Position numbers and translations under genes: made by a program. Shown here one piece after another: positions 8,972-18,000 of a stretch of 64,000 nt of DNA. The DNA comes from Microbispora oryzae (GTDB lineage: Bacteria > Actinomycetota > Actinomycetes > Streptosporangiales > Streptosporangiaceae). The stretch covers positions 61,733 through 125,732 of the forward strand of contig NZ_JAFCNB010000020.1 of assembly GCF_017896165.1 (NCBI RefSeq), written 5' to 3'. The first letter of the stretch is position 1. Each line of letters starts with the position of its first letter. Under the pieces are notes generated by a model, which was not told the origin of the DNA, did not search any database, and worked only from the letters and a program-made list of their open reading frames with translations.

Positions 8972-9891
8972 CGCGCGACCTCCGCGCCCGCGCCGACGGC
9001 CGTGGCCGAGCGATCGTAGTGCCGCAGGAACAGCTCCTCCAGCGTGGGCGGGCGGCTGACGAGGGTGCGGACGCCCGCGGCGGCGAGCGCGCGCAGCGCG
9101 GGGTCGAGCTCGGAGGTGTCGACGTCGAACCGCACCCGCAGGTCGTCCACGCGCAGCCCGTGCACGCCGGGCAGGGCGGCGAGGCCGTCGACGGGCGCGG
9201 CCAGCTCGGCCTCGATGGAGGTGCGCGTGAGGTGGCGTAGCTCGGCGAGGGTCCCGCTCTCGACCGTCCGGCCGTCCCGGATGATCGTGACGCGGTCGCA
9301 CAGCGCCTCGACCTCGGAGAGGATGTGGCTCGACAGCAGCACCGTGCGGTCGCCCCGGCGCTTCTCCTCCAGCACGGCCTCCCGGAACGCCTCCTCCATC
9401 AGGGGGTCGAGGCCGGAGGTCGGCTCGTCGAGCAGCAGCAGTTCCACGTCGGAGGCCAGCGCGGCGACCAGGGCCACCTTCTGCCGGTTGCCCTTGGAGT
9501 AGGCGCGCCCCTTCTTGCGGGGATCGAGGTCGAACCGCTCCAGGAGCTCGTCGCGGCGGCGCCGGTCGAGCCCGCCGCGCAGGCGGCCGAGCAGGTCGAT
9601 GACCTCGCCGCCGGAGAGGTTGGGCCACAGCGTGACGTCGCCGGGGACGTACGCGAGCCGCCGGTGCAGCTCGGTCGCGCCGGACCAGGGATCGCCGCCG
9701 AGCAGGCGCACGGCGCCGGCGTCCGCGCGCATCATCCCCAGCAGGATCCGGATCGTGGTGCTCTTGCCCGCGCCGTTCGGGCCGAGGAAACCGTGCACCT
9801 CCCCGGTTCGTACGGCGAGGTCGAGGCCGTCGAGCGCCCTCGTGGGGCCGAAGGTCTTGACGAGCCCGGCAGCCGAGATGGCGTCATTCAT
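8968..9891 (-). CDS. ABC transporter ATP-binding protein (DrrA/CcmA type)
   Basis: 307 residues. Walker A GPNGAGKS near residue 37, signature-like YSKGNRQK, Walker [15 protein letters not shown]-loop LLSSHILSE; the C-terminal ~85 residues are the regulatory extension common in drug and lantibiotic exporters. The chosen ATG (9891) lies inside the end of the tetR gene, overlapping it by 8 bases, with GAGGAG about 8 bases upstream, so translation is coupled to the regulator. Energises the permease encoded next. Confidence 0.92.
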   Translation of the reverse strand: MNDAISAAGLVKTFGPTRALDGLDLAVRTGEVHGFLGPNGAGKSTTIRILLGMMRADAGAVRLLGGDPWSGATELHRRLAYVPGDVTLWPNLSGGEVIDLLGRLRGGLDRRRRDELLERFDLDPRKKGRAYSKGNRQKVALVAALASDVELLLLDEPTSGLDPLMEEAFREAVLEEKRRGDRTVLLSSHILSEVEALCDRVTIIRDGRTVESGTLAELRHLTRTSIEAELAAPVDGLAALPGVHGLRVDDLRVRFDVDTSELDPALRALAAAGVRTLVSRPPTLEELFLRHYDRSATAVGAGAEVAR

Positions 9892-10579
9892 CGTGGTGCT
9901 CCTCGTCTTGGCCGAGCGCGCCCGCACGCTCGGCGGGGGTCGCGGGGGAGGGGGAACGGTCGATCGCCGCGGCCAGCGCGGCGGCCTCCTCCGGGGTGAG
10001 CATGGGATGCGAGTAGATGTCGAGCATCGCGCGCGACAGCAGCCGGTCGCCCTCGGGGCTGAAGAGGTCGACGCCCATCCCGCGGGCGACGTGCTCGTGC
10101 AGCATCGGGACGGCCAGGGCCATCGCGGTGCCCAGCGTGGCCCGCGCCCTGACGTCGACCCGCGGAGGATCGGGACGCTTGGCGTCGGCCTCGGCGAGCC
10201 ACTCCTCCGACAGGCGGACCATCTCGTCGAACACCGACGCGGCGGCGCCCTCCACCAGGGCGCGGGTAAGGTACCGCTGGTACGGCCGCAACGCCGCTCG
10301 CGAGGCGGCGACGTAGCTCACGTCGGTGTGCGTCGTGTCGGCCCTCACCTGGTCGTTGAACCGGCGGATCAGCCTGATCAGGTAGTCGTCGCAGGCCTCG
10401 CGCAGCCCCTGCTTGGAGCCGAAGTGGTGGCGGACCAGCCCCGGCGACACCCCCGCGTCGGCGGCGATGCCGCGGATCGTCGCCCCGTTGAACCCGTGCT
10501 CCCCGAACTGCCGCATGGCGGCGTCCCTGATGCGCGCCCGGGCGGTGAGGTCCTCCGGGTCCCTGCTGGGAGTCGCCAC
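9884..10579 (-). CDS. TetR-family regulator of the ABC exporter operon
   Basis: 231 residues from a GTG at 10579 with AGGGAG upstream; an in-frame ATG at 10636 would add 19 residues rich in Arg/Thr. [48 protein letters not shown], the classical TetR N-terminus. The C-terminal ligand domain is divergent. It is the first gene of the TetR-ATPase-permease operon and probably represses it from the palindrome at 10647-10662. The ligand is likely a toxic substrate of the exporter (inference). Confidence 0.88.
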   Translation of the reverse strand: MATPSRDPEDLTARARIRDAAMRQFGEHGFNGATIRGIAADAGVSPGLVRHHFGSKQGLREACDDYLIRLIRRFNDQVRADTTHTDVSYVAASRAALRPYQRYLTRALVEGAAASVFDEMVRLSEEWLAEADAKRPDPPRVDVRARATLGTAMALAVPMLHEHVARGMGVDLFSPEGDRLLSRAMLDIYSHPMLTPEEAAALAAAIDRSPSPATPAERAGALGQDEEHHDE

Positions 10580-10646
10580 TGTCACCCTCTCCCTTGTTCG
10601 CTCGTGCTGTTCGCCCGTGTAGCGAACTGCCCGCACGGATAAGAGG

Positions 10647-10662
10647 CTATACGCGCGTATAG
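10647..10662. promoter_or_regulatory. 16-bp perfect palindrome, likely TetR operator
   Basis: CTATACGCGCGTATAG is its own reverse complement. It is centred about 75 bp upstream of the GTG of the tetR gene and overlaps the stop codon of the broken monooxygenase gene, so it is in the right place to control the TetR-ATPase-permease operon. Confidence 0.6.
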
Positions 10663-11475
10663 TCGGTGTCCATGGCGCCCCCCGGGTAGTCCGGCAGCGT
10701 GATCGATGTGGCGGCCTTGGTGGTGAGCCGGTCGAGGAAGCCGACGAGGAACCGGGAAGTCAGCACGCGGTACATCCGGTTCCGGCGGCGTAGCCGCGCC
10801 GCGGTGACCGAGGCCAGGAACGAGCCCGAACCGGCGCCGATCCGCTGGCACGCCCTGGCGAACCCGCGGACGCGGCTCTCGTACTCCGCGAACGCCGCCC
10901 GGTGGCCGCCCCCGGCGGCCGCCAGCTCACCCGCGAGGACGTGCGACGTCACCAGGGCCACGCCCGCGCCCATGCCGCCGAAGGTCGCGCCGTAGCCGGC
11001 GTCCCCGGCCAGGGCCACCCGGCCGCCGGTGGAGTGGTCCATCCGGACCAGGGCGATCGTGTCGAAGTAGAAGCCGGGCGCGTCCGGCAGGGCCTCCAGC
11101 AGCCGCGGCCGGGCTCGTTGTAGAGCAGGGTGCGGCCGTCGAGCGGCAGCCGCAGCGGCGAGCCGAACAGCGCCACATGGTGGCCGGACGCCCAGACGAA
11201 CCGCGACTCCGGCCCTAACGCCAGCCGCCGGACGTTGGAGTGGGGCCCGTCCGCCCCCACCACCAGGTCGAACGTCCGCTGCTCGCCGCTGTCGAAGGTG
11301 ACCTCCACCCCGCCGCGTGAGCAGCGACATGTGCACGTTGCCGCGGAAGTCGACGGCCTGACCGCCCGGTCGCGGCGCGGGGGGCCGGCGGCTACCGCCA
11401 GGCTGCGCTCGCGCGCTGACCGGCCGCCCACCGTCCGCTGACGGCGGCCCGCCCGCCGCTGATGAGGAACGAGAC
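10647..11475 (-). pseudogene. degraded FAD-dependent monooxygenase (UbiH/PHBH-like)
   Basis: Pieces of one PF01494-type flavoprotein lie in order but in different frames. Near 11460 there is SFLISGG (normally the start of the Rossmann fold). Near 11350 is RPGGQAVDFRGNVHMSLLTR. From about 11320 to 11115 a shifted frame gives FDLVVGADGPHSNVRR, the DG motif that binds FAD. From about 11110 the frame shifts back to give RVALAGDAGYGATFGGMGAG, the GD motif, and runs to the stop at 10647. At least two frameshifts and a missing segment of some 60 residues mean no working enzyme. Whether this is natural decay or sequencing error could only be told from reads, but the missing N-terminal half argues for decay. 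Confidence 0.8.
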
Positions 11476-11506
11476 GCGGCGGGCGGAGACGAGGATCAGA
11501 CGAGGG

Positions 11507-11824
11507 TCACTGCCGGAGGCCGCCCAGGGGCGGGGAGTCCTCCGGGCCGGCCGACGGAACCGGCGGTGGGAGCGGCGGCATGAACGTGGACGCGCGAGAA
11601 CCGGCCAGACCCAGGACCTGGCGGATCCATGCCTCCAGCCCGGTGGGGTCCGGCGGCGGTGGCGCCCCCGCGTCCCCCTCACTCTGGGGTGCGCCGGTTT
11701 CCGGCTGATCCGACGCGCGTGTGCCGGGCCCGGCCGGGCCGGCCTCCTGGGCCGCCGGAAGGGACGGCCCGGTGTCGTGTGATCCGGCTGCCGGGGACGG
11801 GGGCTCCCGTCGTGCGGTGCCCAC
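11507..11824 (-). CDS. proline-rich hypothetical protein (doubtful)
   Basis: Possible 105-residue protein with a GTG start 3 bases after the stop of the F420 oxidoreductase gene. It is rich in Pro, Gly, Ala and Ser with no fold motif except a short amphipathic LEAWIRQVLGLA segment (about residues 63-74). Third-position GC is lower than in the neighbours and there is no clear ribosome site, so it may be only a chance open frame. If it is not real, 11476-11827 is a 350-bp intergenic stretch with nothing else recognisable. Confidence 0.35.
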   Translation of the reverse strand: MGTARREPPSPAAGSHDTGPSLPAAQEAGPAGPGTRASDQPETGAPQSEGDAGAPPPPDPTGLEAWIRQVLGLAGSRASTFMPPLPPPVPSAGPEDSPPLGGLRQ

Positions 11825-11827
11825 TGG

Positions 11828-12736
11828 TCAGGCCACCAGGATCGGGGCGAGCCTGCGCAGGCTCTCCATCTGGGCGTCCAGGGTGCCGGCCAGCGGCTGG
11901 ACGCAGACGTGGTCGGCTCCCGCCTCGTAGTGCGCCCGGAAGGTCCGGGCGAGCGTGTCGGGATCGCCCCACGGGATGACGGCGTCGATCAGCGCGTCGC
12001 TGCCGCCGTCGGCGAAGTCCTCGTCGGAGAACCCCAGCTCCCTGAGGTTGTTGGTGTAGTTAGGCATCTGCAGGTAGAAGGCGGCGTAGTCGCGGGCGGT
12101 CCGCCGGGCCCGGGCGGGGTCGGTGTCCACGACCACCGCCTGCTCGACCGCGAGGACCGGGCCCGCCCCGAGCGTCTGCCGCGCCCGCGCCGTGTGCTCC
12201 GGGGTGACGAAGTAGGTGTGCGCCCCCTGGGCCCGGTTCGCCGCCAGTTCGAGCATCCCGCGTCGCAGCGCGGCAAGGAGGCGCGGCGGCTGCGCCGGGA
12301 CGGCGGGGCCGAACGTGCTCTCGTCCATGGCGTCGAGGTAGGCCCGCATGTACGCCAGCGGCCTGCTGTAGTCGTGCCCGCGCGAGGTCACCAGGGGGGC
12401 GTGGCTGACGCCGAGGCCCAGCACGAACCGGTCGTCCCACGCCTCGGCCAGCGTGCGCGCCCCGTTGGCGGCGGCCACGGCGTCCCGGACGTAGATGTTG
12501 GCGATGCCGGTCGCCACCCGCAGGTTCCGGGTCGCGGAGAGCAGGAGCGCCGCCTGCGTCAGCGCCTCCCGTCCGAACGGGACCTCAGGCGTCCACAGCG
12601 CCGAGTAGCCGAGCTCCTCGATGCCGGCGGCCGCCTCACGCACCTCCCGCGCGGACGCCTCGGAGAACGACCCGAGCCATACGCCGGCGGCTCCGAGGTG
12701 GGTCCTGAGATCGGACGGGTCCACCAGTGAGGTCAT
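11828..12736 (-). CDS. LLM-class F420-dependent oxidoreductase
   Basis: 302 residues, luciferase-like TIM barrel. N-terminal GVWLGSFSEASAREVREAAAGIEELGYSALWTPEVP is the family's strand-helix start; FVLGLGVSHAPLV and the later AGADHVCVQPLAG fit the F420-binding barrel. Length matches the F420-linked subfamily that includes mycobacterial MSMEG_4141-like proteins. The ATG at 12736 has AAAGGAGC 8 bases upstream; the longer open frame has no such site. Likely hydride transfer with F420H2 to an unknown substrate. Confidence 0.88.
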   Translation of the reverse strand: MTSLVDPSDLRTHLGAAGVWLGSFSEASAREVREAAAGIEELGYSALWTPEVPFGREALTQAALLLSATRNLRVATGIANIYVRDAVAAANGARTLAEAWDDRFVLGLGVSHAPLVTSRGHDYSRPLAYMRAYLDAMDESTFGPAVPAQPPRLLAALRRGMLELAANRAQGAHTYFVTPEHTARARQTLGAGPVLAVEQAVVVDTDPARARRTARDYAAFYLQMPNYTNNLRELGFSDEDFADGGSDALIDAVIPWGDPDTLARTFRAHYEAGADHVCVQPLAGTLDAQMESLRRLAPILVA

Positions 12737-13160
12737 CCTGGTGCTCCTTTTCAATCGCGTGATCAGACGAAGGGGGGTGACTCGCAGGGAGACGCCGTTC
12801 TCGCGGTAGGTGGGAGACCCGATACGGCGAGCGTCCGACGCACAGCATCGCACCGGCGACGCCGCGCTCCCGCACATGAGCGGCACGACCGGGTTCCGTG
12901 TCGGCGGCCCGCTCCCGCATGGTCCTCCCTGCTGCCCCGAAACGCGGCTTCTGATCCCCCTTGCTGGGGTAATGCCGCCGGGTAGAACGCGGCCCCGGCG
13001 TCATGCCTTCCCACGGGTTTCCTCCGCCCCTCCGGCCTCGGGCGTCAATCCACTCCCACAAGACGGCAAAGGCCTGTCACGGATCTTCGCGTCCCTGCGG
13101 CGGGCGCGGGGCCGTCGCGTGTGTCCTTGGAGCCACTCGCCTACATCCCTGGAGCCGAAG
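12737..13160. other. intergenic region, 424 bp
   Basis: Between the divergent F420 oxidoreductase and lipoprotein genes. Both promoters must lie here. I see no clear operator, RNA gene or supportable small gene; the open frames that cross it have no ribosome site and poor composition. Confidence 0.6.
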
Positions 13161-13733
13161 ATGAGGAAACTGCTGTACGCGGGCGCCGTCCTGGCCGCCC
13201 TGCTGGCGTCCGGCTGCGGCGGCACCGACGAAAAGGACGCCGCCAACCCGGTCGCCGCCGACGAGCCGACCGAGTCGGCGCCGGAGACGACGCCCTCCGA
13301 GTACGCCTCGGGCATGGTGACGCCCGGTGCCACGGGGGCGCCGACCTCGCCTGTCCAGCAGGCGCCCACCGGCCCCGCCCGGATCGACGCGGCGAACACG
13401 TCGCTCGGCTCGGTGCTCACCGGGGTGGACGGCCGCACCGTCTACCTCTTCACCGCCGACAAGAACGGCCAGTCCGCGTGCAACGCGGCCTGCGCGGCGG
13501 CCTGGCCGCCCGTGCTGACCATGGGCGCTCCCCAGGCGGGCGCGGGCGTCAAGGGCGCCCTGCTCGGCACCCTCAAGCGGCAGGACGGCGGCACGCAGGT
13601 GACCTACAACCGCCACCCGCTGTACTACTTCGCCAAGGACCAGAAGGCCGGTGACGTCACCGGACAGGGCGTCAAGGACTTCGGCGGCGAATGGTTCGCC
13701 GTGACGCCGGAGGGCAAGAAGGCCAAGCACTAG
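13161..13733 (+). CDS. lipoprotein with COG4315-type repeats
   Basis: 190 residues. Lipobox LLASGC (Cys about residue 20) after MRKLLYAGAVLAA; Thr/Pro/Glu-rich linker (25-75); then two copies of the PF03640 secreted repeat, the first near NTSLGSVLTGVDGRTVYLFTADK with two nearby cysteines (SACNAACAAAWPPVL), the second near YNRHPLYYFAKDQKAGDVTG. Family function is unknown; members sit outside the cell membrane and have been linked to redox or stress. GGAG 6 bases before the ATG fixes the start. Confidence 0.9.
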   Translation: MRKLLYAGAVLAALLASGCGGTDEKDAANPVAADEPTESAPETTPSEYASGMVTPGATGAPTSPVQQAPTGPARIDAANTSLGSVLTGVDGRTVYLFTADKNGQSACNAACAAAWPPVLTMGAPQAGAGVKGALLGTLKRQDGGTQVTYNRHPLYYFAKDQKAGDVTGQGVKDFGGEWFAVTPEGKKAKH

Positions 13734-13756
13734 CGGGAGATCCGCGGAGGACACCA

Positions 13757-13798
13757 CGGGCCGCCCCGGGAGCGATCATCGCCCCCGGGGCGGTCCGC
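13757..13798 (+). terminator. strong hairpin after lipoprotein gene
   Basis: GC-rich stem built from CGGGCCGCCCCGGG (13757-13770) and CCCCGGGGCGGTCCG (13784-13798), 24 bases after the stop codon; the GCGAT/ATCGC inside extends the stem. Confidence 0.75.
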
Positions 13799-13940
13799 TG
13801 TGTGTGTATCGGCGCCGGGCGCGACATAGGATGAACGCGTTCGACCGCCTGGCAGGGACTCCTCGAAGCCCACTAGGCTTACGGTAATCCGCCCTGTGTC
13901 CGCGGCCGCTTCGTCATATGGAGACGGCAGGCGACGACAC

Positions 13941-14408
13941 ATGGATGCGTCTTCAGTTCTTGAGAACGTGCTCACCGGCATGGCCGAGCTCTTCGGCGTC
14001 GACGGTGCCGCCCTGATGCTGCTTGACGGGCACGACCGGCTCAGAGCGGTCGGCGCGACCGACGACGCCGGCGTGATGCTGGAATCCGCGCAGGAGCGCG
14101 CCGGTGACGGTCCGGCGATGGAGAGCGCCGCCCGCGGCGGCCTCGTCGCGATCCGCGATCTTCACGCTTCGAGCCCCACGGGCTTTCCCGACGTCGCCGC
14201 GCACGCCCTGCCGGTCCGGGCCGTCCTGTCCATCCCGCTCATCGAAGACTCCGAGCTGATCGGCGTCCTCGACTTCTACACCCGCGCGGGGCGCGACTGG
14301 GACAGCGCGACCCGGCAGACCGGCTCCCGGCTCGGCGAGCTGCTGGTCATCGTGCTCCAGGTCCTGGCCGAGAGCAGGACTGACATCGCCTCACCTGGGC
14401 AGTGTTGA
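13941..14408 (+). CDS. GAF-domain protein
   Basis: 155 residues forming a single GAF domain: helix SSVLENVLTGMAELFGVDGAAL, then strands to IPLIEDSELIGVLDFYTRAGRDW and a C-terminal helix. Contains no output domain. The frame is open from a GTG at 13896 too; the ATG at 13941 puts the start at the family's usual place. First gene of a three-gene cassette with a GAF-ANTAR protein and a STAS protein, so it probably binds a small ligand or partner in that pathway. Confidence 0.82.
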   Translation: MDASSVLENVLTGMAELFGVDGAALMLLDGHDRLRAVGATDDAGVMLESAQERAGDGPAMESAARGGLVAIRDLHASSPTGFPDVAAHALPVRAVLSIPLIEDSELIGVLDFYTRAGRDWDSATRQTGSRLGELLVIVLQVLAESRTDIASPGQC

Positions 14409-14476
14409 TGGCCGAATCGACATCTCCGCACGACCGGAGCGGGCGGGCGGGGATGGGGTTCACGAGAGGATACGGA

Positions 14477-15205
14477 ATGACGCAAATCGATCCTGAGGCG
14501 CTCGTCGCCAGCCTGCGCCGTCTACAGAAGGACAGGTCGGCGACCGGGATCGTGCACCACCTTGAGCGGATCGTCCAGGTCGTGGACCGGCTCTTCGGAT
14601 ACTCCGGGGCGGGCCTGATGTTCGCGGAGGAGGATCGCACGCTCCGCTACCTTTTCGCGACCGACGAGCGCGGCCGCAGCCTGGAGCGCGCGCAGGCGGC
14701 CACCGGGCAGGGGCCGTGCGTCGCCGCCTACGCGGGGGACACCGCCGTGACGAGCGTGGACGTGCGTGGCGACGTTCGCTGGCCGGGACTGCCGGAGTTG
14801 CTGCACCCCGAGGTGCGCGGCGTGGCCGGAGTGCCCATCCGCCTCAACGGCGTGCCGGTGGGGACGCTGAACGTGTACCAGGACACCCCGCACGAATGGC
14901 AGGAGTCCGACACCCAGGCCCTCCACGCGTACGCCCACGTGATCGAGCAGGTGCTCGTGGCGGCGATGGAGGCGGACGAGAAGGCGGTCCTGGCCGACCA
15001 GCTCCAGTACGCCCTGGACTACCGCATCGTCATCGAACGCGCCATCGGCTATCTCATGGGAAAGCACGATCTCACCGCCTCGCAGGCGTTCACGGGTCTG
15101 CGCAAGCAGGCCAGGGACAGCCGGCGTAAGGTGTCCGACCTCGCGGCGGAGCTGCTGGGAGAGCAGGGTCCGCGCAATGTTGCGAATCCAGATCACGTGG
15201 GCTGA
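14477..15205 (+). CDS. GAF and ANTAR domain protein (RNA-binding antiterminator type)
   Basis: 242 residues. GAF domain about 10-165 (ERIVQVVDRLFGYSGAGLMF, then VAGVPIRLNGVPVGTLNVYQ); C-terminal ANTAR domain about 180-235 with LQYALDYRIVIERAIGYLMG, a three-helix unit that in other proteins binds paired hairpins in nascent RNA and stops termination. AGAGGA 6 bases before the ATG at 14477 supports this start; an upstream ATG at 14402 lacks a ribosome site. The 3' end overlaps the STAS gene by 29 bases, so the three products are made together. Confidence 0.9.
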   Translation: MTQIDPEALVASLRRLQKDRSATGIVHHLERIVQVVDRLFGYSGAGLMFAEEDRTLRYLFATDERGRSLERAQAATGQGPCVAAYAGDTAVTSVDVRGDVRWPGLPELLHPEVRGVAGVPIRLNGVPVGTLNVYQDTPHEWQESDTQALHAYAHVIEQVLVAAMEADEKAVLADQLQYALDYRIVIERAIGYLMGKHDLTASQAFTGLRKQARDSRRKVSDLAAELLGEQGPRNVANPDHVG

Positions 15206-15530
15206 CACGACGATCCGGGTCGCGGTCGGTGGCGATCTCGACCGGGCGGGCGCGTCCGAACTGCGCGCCCGCCTGCGCGGCACACTGGACGCCGTGCGGG
15301 CCCGTCACCTGGAGCTTGACCTCGCCGAGGTGCTCTTCATCGACTGCGCCGGGTCGCGCTCCCTGCTCTGGGTGAGCGATCGGGTGCGCGCGGGCGGCGG
15401 GACCGCGACGTTCACCCGGCCGCGGCGGCGGGTGCTGCGGCTGCTCCGGCTGCTGCAGTACGACAGGGTCCTGCAGATCGGGGCGGCCGGGGCGCCGGTC
15501 GACATCGAGGCCGGGCCCGCCGACGGGTGA
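15177..15530 (+). CDS. STAS-domain protein (anti-sigma factor antagonist-like)
   Basis: 117 residues. STAS fold: TIRVAVGGDLDRAGASELRARL, then LELDLAEVLFIDCAGSRSLL, where the D-C-A-G-S run corresponds to the loop carrying the phosphorylatable Ser in SpoIIAA/RsbV. The regulated Ser sits at the usual place after the Gly. Starts inside the upstream gene. Partner kinase unknown; the HATPase protein at 36950-37399 is of the right class but is far away. Confidence 0.85.
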   Translation: MLRIQITWADTTIRVAVGGDLDRAGASELRARLRGTLDAVRARHLELDLAEVLFIDCAGSRSLLWVSDRVRAGGGTATFTRPRRRVLRLLRLLQYDRVLQIGAAGAPVDIEAGPADG

Positions 15531-15551
15531 GCCGGCGATAGGCTGGCCGCG

Positions 15552-16604
15552 ATGTATCGAATCATATTCACGCAGGTCCTGAGCCGCGTCGACGCGGAGA
15601 CCGCCCACCATCTCACGATCCGGCTGCTCCGGCTGATCGGGCGGTGGCCGGTCGTCCTGCGGCTGCTCCACCGGGTGCTCGCGCCGCGGGACGAGTCCCT
15701 GCGGGTCACGGCGTTCGGGGTGCACTTCCCGAGCCCGTTCGGCCTGGCCGCCGGATTCGACAAGGACGCCCGGTGCCTGGAGGCGCTGACGGCCTTCGGC
15801 TTCGGCCACGTCGAGGTCGGCACGATCACCGCCCACGCCCAGCCCGGCAACGCCCGGCCCCGGCTGTTCCGTCTCCTGGAGAACCGGGCGATCATCAACC
15901 GGATGGGGTTCAACAACGCGGGCGCCGCGGCCGCGGCCAGGAGCCTGCGCCGGCCCCGGAGGGTCCCGGCCGTCGTCGGCGTCAACATCGGCAAGACCCG
16001 GGTGGTGCCGGAGGCGGACGCCGCTCGTGACTACGCCGAGAGCGCGCGGCTGCTCGCGCCCCTCGCCGACTATCTCGTGGTCAACGTGAGCTCGCCCAAC
16101 ACGCCGGGATTGCGCGACCTGCAGGCGGCCGACCGGCTCTGGCCGCTGCTCTCCTCGGTCAAGGAGGTGGCCGGTCGTACGCCGCTGCTGGTGAAGATCG
16201 CCCCCGACCTGGCCGACGAGGACGTCGACGCTGTCGCCGAGCTCGCCGTCGACCTGGGCCTCGCCGGCATCATCGCGACCAACACCACCATCCGCCGCGA
16301 CGGCGTCTCCAGCGCCGAGACCGGGGGCCTGTCGGGCCGTCCGCTCAAGGCGCGCTCCCTGGAGGTGCTGCGCAGGCTGCGGCAGAAGGCGGGAGACCGG
16401 CTGGTCCTCGTGTCCGTCGGCGGCGTCGAGGACGTCGACGACGTGTGGGAGCGCCTGCTCGCGGGAGCGACCCTCGTCCAGGGGTACACCGGGATGATCT
16501 ATGAGGGGCCGCTGTGGGCGTACGGGATCAACCGTGCCCTCGCCCGGCGGCTGCGCCGCCACCGGCGGTCGTCGGTCCGCGACATCATCGGCGCGACCGC
16601 CTGA
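15552..16604 (+). CDS. pyrD: dihydroorotate dehydrogenase (quinone)
   Basis: 350 residues, class 2 (membrane-associated) enzyme that oxidises dihydroorotate to orotate using FMN and passes electrons to quinone in pyrimidine synthesis. Class 2 marks: an N-terminal helical extension (MYRIIFTQVLSRVDAETAHH) for membrane and quinone contact, then PFGLAAGFDKDA, VEVGTITAHAQPGNARPRLF, INRMGFNNAGA, the catalytic Ser in VVNVSSPNTPGL, LVKIAPDL and the FMN phosphate site SVGGVEDVDD with LVQGYTGMIYEGP. Begins 21 bases after the STAS gene and may share its transcript. Confidence 0.97.
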   Translation: MYRIIFTQVLSRVDAETAHHLTIRLLRLIGRWPVVLRLLHRVLAPRDESLRVTAFGVHFPSPFGLAAGFDKDARCLEALTAFGFGHVEVGTITAHAQPGNARPRLFRLLENRAIINRMGFNNAGAAAAARSLRRPRRVPAVVGVNIGKTRVVPEADAARDYAESARLLAPLADYLVVNVSSPNTPGLRDLQAADRLWPLLSSVKEVAGRTPLLVKIAPDLADEDVDAVAELAVDLGLAGIIATNTTIRRDGVSSAETGGLSGRPLKARSLEVLRRLRQKAGDRLVLVSVGGVEDVDDVWERLLAGATLVQGYTGMIYEGPLWAYGINRALARRLRRHRRSSVRDIIGATA

Positions 16605-16648
16605 CCGCTCCGGCGTCCCCGCCGCCCGCTCGGGCGCCGTCGCAGGCG

Positions 16649-17545
16649 TCAGGCGGCGAGGTAGTCTTCCAGGCCTCTGCCGAGGGCGACCGCGATCCGC
16701 TGGCGGAACCGCGTGTTCTTGAACCTGGCGGCGTCGCCCGCGTTGCGCATGTTCCCGCACTCGATGAAGATCTTCGGCACGGTCGACAGGTTCAGCCCGC
16801 CCAGGTCGCTGCGGAAGTTGAGCGCCTTCGTGCCGATGTAGGTGGAGTACGCGATGCCGGTGCCGGTGTGGAAGGCGTCCCTGACCGCGACGCCGAGGCG
16901 CTTGGACGCGCCCACCACCCGGTCGACCGGGCCGTGGATCTTCTTCGGCATGATCACATGGAAGCCGTGCGCGCTCGCCGGCGCGCCGTCGGCGTGGATG
17001 GAGATCGCCGCGTCCGCCTTGGCCCGGTTGCCGACGGCCGCCCGCTCGGTGATGCACGGCCCGGCGCCCGTGTTGTTCTTCCGGGTGAGGATCACGGTCG
17101 CGCCCTGTGCCCGTAGCAGCCGGGCGAGCCGGTTGGAGACGTCCCAGGTGTACGCGGCCTCGCTGTAGCCGTCGTTGGTCGACGTGCCGGTGGTGTCGCA
17201 GGCCTTCTTCTGGGTCAGGATGTCCACCTGCCGGTTGATCACTTCCGGGTGCCGGAAGTTGCCGCCGTTGTGCCCGGGGTCGATGACGATGACCTTCCCC
17301 GCCAGCGGCTTCGCGTTGGCCGCCGAGGAGCTGGCCTCGCGGGCCGAGCCGGGGGCGGCCTTGGCGGCGTCCTGCGACGCGTCCTGTGCGGCGTCGTGCT
17401 GCCCGGCGGCCTGCGACGCGGCGGACGACCTCGGAACGCCGGAGGCGCCGGTGTCGGCCGCGTGCGAGACCGCCGTGCCGCCGCAGGCGACGGCTCCGAG
17501 CCCGCACAGGCCCAGAACTGCGGCGGCGAGTGGTCTTCTGATCAC
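16649..17545 (-). CDS. exported N-acetylmuramoyl-L-alanine amidase (Amidase_3)
   Basis: 298 residues. N-terminal export signal MIRRPLAAAVLGLCGLGAVA then CGG, an imperfect lipobox, so lipoprotein or secreted. Ala/Ser linker to about 78. Catalytic domain has all zinc and catalytic positions: VIVIDPGHNGGN (His), DGYSEAAYTWDVSNRL (Glu), AISIHADGAPA (His), and the catalytic Glu in KIFIECGNMRNAGDA. It cuts the bond between MurNAc and L-Ala in peptidoglycan. No cell-wall-binding domain. Convergent with pyrD, 44 bp apart. Confidence 0.92.
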   Translation of the reverse strand: MIRRPLAAAVLGLCGLGAVACGGTAVSHAADTGASGVPRSSAASQAAGQHDAAQDASQDAAKAAPGSAREASSSAANAKPLAGKVIVIDPGHNGGNFRHPEVINRQVDILTQKKACDTTGTSTNDGYSEAAYTWDVSNRLARLLRAQGATVILTRKNNTGAGPCITERAAVGNRAKADAAISIHADGAPASAHGFHVIMPKKIHGPVDRVVGASKRLGVAVRDAFHTGTGIAYSTYIGTKALNFRSDLGGLNLSTVPKIFIECGNMRNAGDAARFKNTRFRQRIAVALGRGLEDYLAA

Positions 17546-17612
17546 GCTCGAATCCCTTTCCCGGAGGTCGACTGCTCCTTAAAGTACGCGGATTCGAGCC
17601 GTAATCAGACCG

Positions 17613-17879
17613 TCATGCCGGAAACCGCCCCACCCAGGCCGGCTCCGCCGGCTCCTGGCTGTGGAGGAGAGCGGCCAGCTCACGGGCGTCCTCGGCGTCG
17701 AGACCGAGGACCACCCGGGGACGTCCCCACGGATGGTCGATCGAGTGGGCGACGTAGCTCGCCACCGAGTCGGCGACGTCGTCGCCGTTCAGCCCGCGGG
17801 TCTCGCGCCAGTGCGCCCATGCCCGCTCGAGCTCGCCGGCCGCCCGCTGGGCGCAGGAGACCAACTCCGGATCACGCAT
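17613..17879 (-). CDS. conserved small hypothetical protein
   Basis: 88 residues from the ATG at 17879 (G-rich ribosome site upstream); an in-frame ATG at 17939 is less likely. Mostly helical with acidic patches: MRDPELVSCAQRAAGELERA, then DVADSVASYVAHSIDHPWGR, RVVLGLDAEDARELAALL. The arrangement looks like a real protein conserved in related actinobacteria, but I know no function. No membrane segment or signal. Confidence 0.65.
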   Translation of the reverse strand: MRDPELVSCAQRAAGELERAWAHWRETRGLNGDDVADSVASYVAHSIDHPWGRPRVVLGLDAEDARELAALLHSQEPAEPAWVGRFPA

Positions 17880-18000
17880 GAATCCCCCCGATTCTCGTGC
17901 GGTCGCCGGCCCTGCGGATCCCCCGATTTCCTGATCCACCGGGGGCCGGCGTCACGGGTCAGAGTCAACACCCCCGCGAGGTGACACGTCGGCGATTGAC

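Noticed and set aside
15090..17507. 805-residue open frame on the minus strand across STAS, pyrD and amidase genes
   Set aside because: Arg/Pro/Gly-rich shadow of pyrD with no domains; the real genes explain the region.
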